This document shows, piece after piece, positions 1 to 5,372 of a stretch of DNA of 10,943 nucleotides (position 1 is its first letter; every line of letters begins with the position of its first letter). Below the pieces are notes generated by a model. That model did no database searches. It saw nothing but the letters and a program-made list of their open reading frames with translations, and was not told where the DNA came from. The position numbers and the translations under genes were made by a program. The stretch is from an uncultured Saprospiraceae bacterium (GTDB lineage: Bacteria; Bacteroidota; Bacteroidia; Chitinophagales; Saprospiraceae): assembly GCA_937952155.1 (NCBI GenBank), contig CALFYH010000071.1, positions 1-10,943 of the forward strand. The letters are read 5' to 3'.

Positions 1-50
1 TACGAGATAGTGGTCAGTGACTGGAGTTCAGACGTGTGCTCTTCCGATCT
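1..50 (+). other. Illumina TruSeq P7/index adapter left on the contig end (artefact)
   Basis: The 50 bases match the 3' part of the TruSeq index adapter. TACGAGAT (1-8) is the end of the P7 flow-cell sequence, AGTGGTCA (9-16) is in the position of the 8-base index, and 17-50 is the 34-base read-2 primer site ending in GCTCTTCCGATCT. The match is from memory of the adapter but runs through the whole stretch. This is untrimmed read-through included in the assembly. Any reading frame that starts here, such as from the GTG at 36, has a false N-terminus. Genomic sequence begins at about base 51. Confidence 0.97.
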
Positions 51-275
51 AAGAAACTTTATGAAGGAGTTCCAGGAAATTTATTTGCCTATGTGTGTAA
101 ACTGAGTTGGGACAATGGGAACCAAGGACTAGTTTCTTTTGTTTCTAAAACTAAATTAATAAACCATTATGAGTTGACTCTAGGTGCCGTACACCTTGGA
201 AATCATCAGATGGTAATTTATCCACCAGAAGCATTGAAATTAATTAAAAAATATTATCCACAATTAGTAAAATAA
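51..275 (+). CDS. GNAT-like N-acetyltransferase, C-terminal fragment (5' end lost at the contig edge)
   Basis: The frame is open from the adapter junction to TAA at 273-275 and gives about 74 genuine residues; the real start lies off the contig. The fragment reads KKLYEGVPGNLFAYVCKLSW and continues with segments GLVSFVSKTKLINHYELTLG and PPEALKLIKKYY. This resembles the second half of a GNAT fold: a GxxGN turn like the acetyl-CoA pyrophosphate loop, a helix, a strand (GLVSFVSKT), and a helix resembling the usual 'FYEKLGF' of motif B (here HYELTLGA). The family call is pattern recognition and not a database match. A small gene follows 7 bp after the stop, so the two are probably co-transcribed. 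Many GNAT proteins paired with a small partner are toxins of type II systems, but the missing N-terminal half prevents a firm assignment. It appears to be part of a gene cassette that ends in the attC-like site at 464-527. Confidence 0.6.
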   Translation, partial: KKLYEGVPGNLFAYVCKLSWDNGNQGLVSFVSKTKLINHYELTLGAVHLGNHQMVIYPPEALKLIKKYYPQLVK

Positions 276-282
276 ATTGAAA

Positions 283-468
283 ATGGCATTAGGTATTGAA
301 CCAAAAGGAGTTGATTTAATTGTTGAACCGACAAGAAGATCAAAAAAAGACATGGAACTTGTTTCTCGAGCCATTGCTCATTATAAAGCGACGGGTGAAA
401 TCACTAGAGCACCACATCCAAAAGTAAAGCAGCCAAAACCAAAGAAAGAGTTAATCACGAAGCCATAA
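283..468 (+). CDS. Small uncharacterised protein, 61 aa, coupled to the GNAT-like gene
   Basis: The ATG at 283 lies 7 bp after the upstream stop. A TTG at 277 would add only two residues, so the ATG is preferred. The protein begins MALGIEPKGVDLIVEPTRRS, then has a predicted helix with alternating charge (KKDMELVSRAIAHYKATGEI) and ends in a Lys/Pro-rich tail (PKVKQPKPKKE). I recall similar short proteins with a 'PKGVDxxV' opening and a helical 'I..YK' segment next to GNAT-like genes in Bacteroidota, but cannot name a family. The size, tight linkage and basic tail would suit an antitoxin or accessory partner of the GNAT-like protein. The order would then be toxin first, the reverse of the commonest arrangement. 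The TAA stop (466-468) lies inside the R'' box of the attC-like site, as is common in integron cassettes. There is no Shine-Dalgarno sequence. Confidence 0.65.
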   Translation: MALGIEPKGVDLIVEPTRRSKKDMELVSRAIAHYKATGEITRAPHPKVKQPKPKKELITKP

Positions 469-527
469 CACAGTATTGAACGACATTTTTGTTATCACAA
501 AAAATGTCTTCAATACCAACCGTTATG
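464..527 (+). other. attC-like integron cassette recombination site (candidate)
   Basis: This is a 64-bp imperfect palindrome with attC layout. An outer R''-like box CATAAC (464-469) pairs with R'-like GTTATG (522-527). Unpaired spacers follow, ACA (470-472) and CAACC (517-521). The L'' box GTATTGAA (473-480) pairs perfectly with L' TTCAATAC (509-516). There is one extra base on the L'' arm (C481), then a terminal stem of 9 bp (482-490 with 500-508), a bulged A499, 2 more bp and a TATC loop. The near-invariant AAC/GTT triplets of attC sites are present at 467-469 and 522-524. The rest of R' (GTTATGA) fits the consensus GTTRRRY only partly. The upstream stop codon lies in R'' and the next ATG is 18 bp past the GTT, which is typical cassette spacing. 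No T-run follows on either strand, so a rho-independent terminator is a weaker explanation. Confidence 0.6.
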
Positions 528-541
528 AACCATTTTAAAAA

Positions 542-1012
542 ATGACAGTACACGATATTTTATATAAAAGAATCGGACAACGATTGACTGATGGAATTTT
601 TCAATCGTTCGTTATTGATGGACAAATTATTGACAAATTCAATGTGGTGTTTCTGAAATTTGATTTGTGGCTAACCATTGCGACATCAGAAGAACGAACA
701 TTCATTAAACAAATTGAAACAGTTGAACAAATAAAATCATTTTCAACCGACTACAACAGCACCTTTGAATATCCGTTGTCAAAAATTGAAAATGAATTTC
801 CAGACTTTAAAAAATTTATCGGACAGACACTTCACAGTTTTAATGAACTTATATGGATTGACAACAGCAACATTAGTGGTGGACTAAAACTTTACTTTGA
901 AAATGGTCTCTCATTAACTTTGTATGATGAATGGAAGGACGGAGATAACCGTATGAATTTTTCATTTGACAATAAGCTACCAGACAAACTAAAGGAAAAA
1001 ATAAATGCTTAA
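542..1012 (+). CDS. Uncharacterised accessory protein, 156 aa
   Basis: The frame runs from ATG at 542 to TAA at 1010-1012. It begins MTVHDILYKRIGQRLTDGIF and looks like a small soluble alpha/beta protein with no signal peptide, no membrane segment and no catalytic motif that I recognise. Aromatic and acidic residues are frequent; segments such as KLYFENGLSLTLYDEWKDG near the C-terminus suggest paired beta strands. The overall look resembles small immunity-type or SMI1/SUKH-like hypothetical proteins, but this is only an impression and I assign no function. It starts 15 bp after the attC-like site, and its stop codon lies inside GCTTAAC (1007-1013), an exact match to the R'' consensus RYYYAAC. 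It is therefore probably another cassette gene. No Shine-Dalgarno sequence or promoter box is visible upstream, and it faces the polysaccharide operon. Confidence 0.7.
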   Translation: MTVHDILYKRIGQRLTDGIFQSFVIDGQIIDKFNVVFLKFDLWLTIATSEERTFIKQIETVEQIKSFSTDYNSTFEYPLSKIENEFPDFKKFIGQTLHSFNELIWIDNSNISGGLKLYFENGLSLTLYDEWKDGDNRMNFSFDNKLPDKLKEKINA

Positions 1013-1041
1013 CTGACCACAACAGAAAAAAATCCCGATCG

Positions 1042-1060
1042 TCGCAGTTTGCAACTGCGA
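1042..1060. repeat. REP-like palindrome
   Basis: A perfect 8-bp stem, TCGCAGTT (1042-1049) and AACTGCGA (1053-1060), encloses the three-base loop TGC. It is much richer in GC than its surroundings. GCAGTTTGCAACTGC-type palindromes remind me of the repetitive extragenic palindromes spread by REP-associated tyrosine transposases (RAYTs) in Bacteroidota; this comes from memory. It lies between two convergent genes, where it could also help to end transcription. On the - strand it is followed by GATCGGGATTTTTTT, so a terminator role there is possible, although the T-run starts 10 bases past the stem. Confidence 0.55.
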
Positions 1061-1143
1061 TGCCATAATTAAGAATCCTTTTGAAGTTGAACAAGTTTTG
1101 TATTCATTGACCACTAATGCTATATAACATAAAAAGTGCTGTA

Positions 1144-1176
1144 TAGCTTTCGTGATTTATTTTTGCACCAAAGCTA
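1144..1176 (-). terminator. Hairpin downstream of the sugar-kinase operon, possible terminator
   Basis: TAGCTTTCGTG (1144-1154) pairs with CACCAAAGCTA (1166-1176) at 10 of 11 positions, with an 11-base loop. Read on the - strand it begins 35 bp after the kinase stop codon, and a short T-run (CACTTTTTATG) follows about 8 bases past the stem. This would suit termination of the - strand operon, but the T-run is not directly next to the stem. Confidence 0.35.
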
Positions 1177-1210
1177 AAGCTGCCTTAGTTTTCCTTCTCC
1201 GATCGAATCC

Positions 1211-2251
1211 CTACTTATTCTTTATACCCGTCCAGTGGCTAAGCCCTCTTTCGGTAAATAAAAATGGAATGGTCTTGCCTTCGAATGCTTGGAGTGATCG
1301 GATGACATCATATCGCGTCGTACCGGGACAATAGAATATCATGAATCCGCCACCACCAGCACCACTGATTTTGCCACCTGTAGCGCCAGCGGCTTTTGCA
1401 GTTTCATATATCTTGTCCAAGGTGCTATTGCTGATTTTGGATGCCATATTTTTTTTATGCTGATGGCCGAAATCAAATATTTCACCTATTTTCTGAAGCT
1501 CGCCTTTGAGTAAGGCTTCCTTCATCATGACAGATTGCGCTTTGATCTGATGCATGGCATCTATCGATGTTTGGTTTTGTGAGCGGACATTATCCACTTG
1601 TTCTTGGATGATGCGGGCTGATTCCCTACTTTTAGATGTGTAAAACAAGACGATGTTTTTTTCTAACTCAAAGATATAATCCGCTTTTACACGTAGTGGA
1701 TTTACGATGGTTTTGTCATCTTTGAAAAACTCCATATAATTGAATCCACCAAATGTGGCCGCATACTGATCTTGTTTGCCACCTTGTAGATTGAGGTCTA
1801 GCCGCTCTATTTCATAAGCATAGCGAGCGATGTCGTATTCGCCAAGAGGCAATTTCAGCATCTCGACAAATGCACCAATCAAGGCTACCACCAATGTAGA
1901 TGACGATCCCAATCCTGAACCCGGTGGCGCTTGTACATAAGAAGTGATTTTGAGTCCTTGATGTTCAAAAGGGTAGTCCTTCATGATTCTCGAATAGACA
2001 CCTTTGAGCAAATTTAGTTGGCCACTTGTAGGTATAGGCGCACCGATTTTGTATGTCTCTTTGGTTTCAAAATCTTTGGCTTCAAATACGACATTGCCAT
2101 CTCCAGTCTTCTCGACATCCACATAGGCAAACAATGAAATGGTCGCATTCAATATCGCACCACCGAATAAGTCGCTGTATGGACTTACGTCGGTACCACC
2201 ACCTGCTAGTCCCAATCTCAATGGCGCTCTACTTCGATAAATTTTGCCCAT
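1211..2251 (-). CDS. GHMP sugar kinase, HddA-like (D-glycero-D-manno-heptose 7-phosphate kinase type)
   Basis: The 346-residue cytoplasmic protein has the GHMP-kinase layout. The N-terminal motif RAPLRLGLAGGGTDVSPY (8-25) binds substrate, the ATP-binding loop PPGSGLGSSST is at 109-119, GGKQDQYAATFGG is at 157-169, and the third motif KISGAGGGGF is at 294-303. The variant 'GLAGGGTDVSPY' is typical of the HddA branch, which phosphorylates sedoheptulose-derived heptose 7-phosphate at O1 on the way to GDP-heptose. Related members act on fucose or other sugars, so the substrate is inferred. Length is normal for the family. The ATG at 2251-2249 directly follows the TAA of the upstream glycosyltransferase gene, so translation is probably coupled. 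Together they suggest capsule, LPS or S-layer glycan synthesis. No other heptose-pathway genes (gmhA, gmhB, hddC) are in view. Confidence 0.85.
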   Translation of the reverse strand: MGKIYRSRAPLRLGLAGGGTDVSPYSDLFGGAILNATISLFAYVDVEKTGDGNVVFEAKDFETKETYKIGAPIPTSGQLNLLKGVYSRIMKDYPFEHQGLKITSYVQAPPGSGLGSSSTLVVALIGAFVEMLKLPLGEYDIARYAYEIERLDLNLQGGKQDQYAATFGGFNYMEFFKDDKTIVNPLRVKADYIFELEKNIVLFYTSKSRESARIIQEQVDNVRSQNQTSIDAMHQIKAQSVMMKEALLKGELQKIGEIFDFGHQHKKNMASKISNSTLDKIYETAKAAGATGGKISGAGGGGFMIFYCPGTTRYDVIRSLQAFEGKTIPFLFTERGLSHWTGIKNK

Positions 2252-3373
2252 TTAGTGAATGTTTTTTGCTAATTTTATAAATTCTGCGGTCAGTGTTTCC
2301 CAACTCAACTTCTTTTTTTCTTCTTTGATCGCAGATTTGAAATTCTCGAAATCAAACGATGTCATAGATTCTAGCGCATTTGCTATTGCTGAGACTTCTG
2401 GGTCACAAACGATGCCAAGTGTTGGAGGCACTAAGTCTGGCAATGCACCTACATTGGTTACGATCATCGGTACTTCAAAGTGATATGCCAACGGTGTCAC
2501 GCCACTTTGTGTAGCATTTCTATATGGCTGTACGACACAGTTGGCGGCACTAAAATATAATCCTACTTCATCGTCATTGATAAATTTTGTGTGTTCTGAT
2601 ATCTTAGATTTTGCTGGAGAATGTGCGATCTGATCCTTGATTTCATCTTCACCAGCGTAGTATTCACCTGCAATGACGAGACAGACATTTTCATTTTTTA
2701 ATAATTCAAAAGCAGAAATCAATAAGTCCAATCCTTTATACTTACGGATGAATCCAAAGAAAAGAAAAACAAACACGCCATCAGGAATGCCCAATGATTT
2801 TCTGGCAGCGTTTTGTTCGTGTTTTGGTCCGAAATTGTCATATAATGGATGCTGCACCAAGCTCACCTCTTTATTTGTAAATTGTTTGAGATCATTCAGG
2901 ACATATCGGCTCATGGTTACAAATCCGTCCATCGCCTTAGTAAAATATTGGGTGAATTGCCGATCTCCTAGTCGCTTCTCATGTGGCAACGCATTGTCTA
3001 TCAGACCAATTACCTTTGTTACTTTATTTTTTTTAATCAGTCGGGCGATGGTGCCGAGACACGGACCCATAAATGGTAGCCAATATCTACAAATGACAAT
3101 ATCGGCACATTCTTTTTGTATTTTTTGTCCCGAAAGGTACCAATTTAATGGGTTGACAGAGTTGATACAAACTTTTATATTAAGATCTCGTGGTGGATCA
3201 CTTTCAGAATATTGCGTCTTACCTGGGAAAAGGAAGTTTGGATATTGGAGTGAGAAAGTGTAAATAATCACCTCGTGTCCCTCAGCCATAAACTGACGAG
3301 CCAAGCGCTCATTAAAAGTTGCTAATCCTCCTCTTAGTGGATAAGCAGGGCCGATGATAATAATTTTACTCAA
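2252..3373 (-). CDS. GT4-type glycosyltransferase (GT-B fold)
   Basis: The 373-residue protein looks like a retaining glycosyltransferase of the GT-B fold that moves a sugar from a nucleotide donor to a growing surface glycan. The N-terminal Rossmann half opens with KIIIIGPAYPLRGGLATFNE, including the glycine-rich loop GGLATF (15-20). The C-terminal half has FFGFIRKYKGLDLLISAF (205-222), the usual 'G.....KG.D.L..A' strand and helix, and a donor-site segment around 289-315 ending NVGALPDLV. The canonical EX7E pair of GT4 enzymes is not conserved: the aligned positions appear to be Q289 and Y297. The start is TTG at 3373-3371; there is no in-frame ATG until residue 29, which would remove the GGLATF loop. 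It is the first gene of an operon with the HddA-like kinase and is read from a -7 box at 3398-3391. The sugar specificity cannot be told. Confidence 0.85.
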   Translation of the reverse strand: MSKIIIIGPAYPLRGGLATFNERLARQFMAEGHEVIIYTFSLQYPNFLFPGKTQYSESDPPRDLNIKVCINSVNPLNWYLSGQKIQKECADIVICRYWLPFMGPCLGTIARLIKKNKVTKVIGLIDNALPHEKRLGDRQFTQYFTKAMDGFVTMSRYVLNDLKQFTNKEVSLVQHPLYDNFGPKHEQNAARKSLGIPDGVFVFLFFGFIRKYKGLDLLISAFELLKNENVCLVIAGEYYAGEDEIKDQIAHSPAKSKISEHTKFINDDEVGLYFSAANCVVQPYRNATQSGVTPLAYHFEVPMIVTNVGALPDLVPPTLGIVCDPEVSAIANALESMTSFDFENFKSAIKEEKKKLSWETLTAEFIKLAKNIH

Positions 3374-3390
3374 TTGATCTTTTAAGATGA

Positions 3391-3398
3391 CAAAAGTA
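3391..3398 (-). promoter_or_regulatory. Bacteroidota-type -7 box for the glycosyltransferase-kinase operon
   Basis: On the - strand the sequence is TACTTTTG, an exact match to TAnnTTTG. No TTTG is visible at the -33 position (about 3418-3421), so only half of the promoter is supported. Transcription would start near 3387 and leave a leader of about 14 bases before the TTG codon. The box is identical to that of the divergent guaB promoter. Confidence 0.5.
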
Positions 3399-3634
3399 AC
3401 TACTTTCTATATTTAATTATGAATATATTAGGGAATATCTTTATTCTGGATTTTTAATTAATTTTTAAAGTAATTTTTACAATTAAGCTTAAACTTGTGT
3501 TGTCAGGGCTTTGTTTGGCACAAATTTTTAAGATCACTATGATGAATGTTATTTAGTATATCTAGCTGATTTATTGCTCTTTTCGCCCATTCCACATCAT
3601 TTTGCCTTATTTTTTTAATTTTACCTTAATCCTT

Positions 3635-3665
3635 TTTGCTGAGAATTGAAATTTGCCTACTTTTG
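3635..3665 (+). promoter_or_regulatory. guaB promoter: TTTG-N19-TACTTTTG
   Basis: TTTG (3635-3638) and TACTTTTG (3658-3665) match the two boxes of the primary-sigma promoter of Bacteroidota (TTTG, then TAnnTTTG) with the optimal 19-base spacing. The start point predicted from the end of the -7 box falls at about 3669, which is the A of the guaB ATG. The message would be leaderless or almost so. Upstream, 3374-3634 is AT-rich and holds no gene. Confidence 0.75.
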
Positions 3666-3668
3666 CAC

Positions 3669-5147
3669 ATGGAACATATAAATACCACCAAACACATAGA
3701 AGAAGCCCTGACTTTTGATGATGTGCTTCTTATACCCGCTTATTCAGAAGTCCTTCCTCGCGAAGTTGATATTTCCACACAATTGACCACTGACCTTCGA
3801 CTCAATGCACCGATTGTATCTGCTGCGATGGATACGGTTACCGAGTATAAGTTGGCTATTGCTATGGCAAGAGAAGGCGGATTGGGCATCATACACAAAA
3901 ACATGTCCATTGAAGCTCAGGCAAATCAAGTCAGAGCTGTCAAAAGATCTGAAAGTGGCATGATCATCGATCCAGTCACTTTGACAGAAGATGCCAAGGT
4001 CAAAGATGCACATTATTTGATGAATATCAATAAGATAGGCGGTATTCCAGTAATAGACAATACAGGAAAGCTCACAGGTATTTTAACCAATAGAGACTTG
4101 CGTTTCGAAACAGAAGCAGAACGAAGTGTGACCGATATTATGACCAAGGAACGGCTTATCACAGCCCCCAAAGGTACCACACTCGCACAAGCCAAAGAGA
4201 TTCTTCAAAAATATAAGATAGAAAAACTTCCTGTCGTTGACGAAAATAATATTTTGATAGGCCTTATCACCTACAAGGATATTATGAAACTCGAAAACTT
4301 TCCCAATTCCGCTAAGGATACACACGGACGTCTTTATGTTGGTGCGGCCGTTGGTGTTAGCAAGGATATGTTTGAGCGTGTGGATGCATTAGTATCAGTA
4401 GGTGTGGATGTGATTTGTATAGACACGGCGCATGGACATTCGAGAGGTGTTTTGGATGCTGTAGCTGCTGTTCGTCAAAAATATAAATATCTCCAGATAG
4501 TCGGTGGCAATGTTGCGACTGCCGAAGGTGCCAAAGCTTTGGCTGATGTTGGTGTAAATGCCGTTAAAGTTGGCGTTGGCCCTGGTAGTATTTGCACCAC
4601 GAGAATTGTAGCAGGAGTAGGTGTACCTCAGCTTTTTGCTATTCGCAATGCAGCCAGTGGTCTTCTTGGCACTGGAGTGCCGATCATCGGTGATGGTGGT
4701 ATCAGATATACTGGTGATATTGCCAAAGCGCTGGCTGCCGGAGCGAGTACGATCATGGCAGGTTCATTATTTGCAGGTACTGAAGAAGCACCAGGCGAAA
4801 CTATCCTGTTTGAAGGTCGTAAGTTTAAGGTTTATCGTGGAATGGGATCACTTGGAGCGATGGAATTGGGCAGTAAGGACCGATATTTTCAGGATGTCGA
4901 AGATGATGTTAAAAAGTTGGTTCCAGAAGGCATTGAAGGTCGTGTGCCATATAAAGGTTCAGTATCTGAAGTTATGGTTCAATATCTCGGTGGTTTAAGA
5001 GCAGGAATGGGATATTGTGGTGCAGGAAATATTTTGGACATGCAAAAGGCAAAAATGGTTCGTATTTCAGGATCTGGTATTCTAGAGAGCCATCCGCATA
5101 ATATCACAATTACCAAAGAGTCACCAAATTACAGCAAGAAGGGATAG
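3669..5147 (+). CDS. guaB: IMP dehydrogenase
   Basis: The enzyme oxidises IMP to XMP with NAD+, the committed step of GTP synthesis, in the cytoplasm as a tetramer. At 492 residues from the ATG it has the usual family length. The N-terminus carries the family signature EALTFDDVLLIPAYSEVLP (12-30). A Bateman module of two CBS domains (about 98-208, with IGGIPVID and IEKLPVVDE) is inserted in the barrel. The catalytic loop GPGSICTTR holds the active-site cysteine C309, the flap holds the Arg-Tyr pair R405-Y406 (SKDRYFQ), and GDGGIRYTGDI binds phosphate. The frame is open back to 3636, but the only ATG near the family N-terminus is at 3669, and a promoter ends four bases before it, so a start further upstream is unlikely. 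The gene stands alone, divergent from the polysaccharide operon; guaA is not in view. Confidence 0.97.
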   Translation: MEHINTTKHIEEALTFDDVLLIPAYSEVLPREVDISTQLTTDLRLNAPIVSAAMDTVTEYKLAIAMAREGGLGIIHKNMSIEAQANQVRAVKRSESGMIIDPVTLTEDAKVKDAHYLMNINKIGGIPVIDNTGKLTGILTNRDLRFETEAERSVTDIMTKERLITAPKGTTLAQAKEILQKYKIEKLPVVDENNILIGLITYKDIMKLENFPNSAKDTHGRLYVGAAVGVSKDMFERVDALVSVGVDVICIDTAHGHSRGVLDAVAAVRQKYKYLQIVGGNVATAEGAKALADVGVNAVKVGVGPGSICTTRIVAGVGVPQLFAIRNAASGLLGTGVPIIGDGGIRYTGDIAKALAAGASTIMAGSLFAGTEEAPGETILFEGRKFKVYRGMGSLGAMELGSKDRYFQDVEDDVKKLVPEGIEGRVPYKGSVSEVMVQYLGGLRAGMGYCGAGNILDMQKAKMVRISGSGILESHPHNITITKESPNYSKKG

Positions 5148-5335
5148 TTTTTACTTCTTGGTATATTAATCATATTTTTTGTGTAAAGATATTTAAATTC
5201 AAGCAACTAAAAACATCAACTTAATTTCCGAATATTTACCAATTTATTCACCAAAAATTCTATGCCTGCTGGTATCCAAAGAGAAACATATACATATTTG
5301 TTTCCTTTTATCATCTTTAAAAGGTGAATTTATAT

Positions 5336-5343
5336 TAACTTTG
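5336..5343 (+). promoter_or_regulatory. -7 box for the ricT-lpdA operon, with an inverted repeat just upstream
   Basis: TAACTTTG at 5336-5343 matches TAnnTTTG and predicts a start near 5347 and a leader of about 26 bases before the ricT ATG. No TTTG lies at 17-21 bases upstream. In its place is an inverted repeat, CCTTTTA (5304-5310) and TAAAAGG (5318-5324) with a 7-base spacer, centred near -33. It could be an operator, but may be chance in AT-rich DNA. Confidence 0.5.
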
Positions 5344-5372
5344 CCGTATTAATTATCAAAACTAATAAATAA

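Noticed and set aside
36..275. Complete 79-residue gene starting at GTG 36
   Set aside because: Its first five codons are Illumina adapter; the real gene is truncated and starts off the contig.
473..516. Simple rho-independent terminator
   Set aside because: The stem is strong but no T-run follows on either strand, and the outer CATAAC/GTTATG boxes and one-sided bulge fit an attC-like site better. A terminator effect is not excluded.
873..1094. 73-residue reading frame on the - strand
   Set aside because: It overlaps the 156-residue gene and runs through the REP-like palindrome; it has no family resemblance.
2673..3263. 196-residue frame on the + strand
   Set aside because: It is antisense to the well-supported glycosyltransferase gene and has no recognisable motif.
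3511..3530. Sigma-54 promoter (TTTGGCAC at 3514-3521)
   Set aside because: The -24 part fits, but the -12 GC ten bases later is TA instead (3529-3530), so the core element is absent.
4621..4998. 125-residue frame inside guaB
   Set aside because: Out-of-frame shadow of conserved guaB sequence that includes the flap region.
5135..5160. guaB terminator hairpin CAAGAAG/CTTCTTG
   Set aside because: Only 7 bp with a 12-base loop, it overlaps the stop codon, and the T-run is 13 or more bases away.
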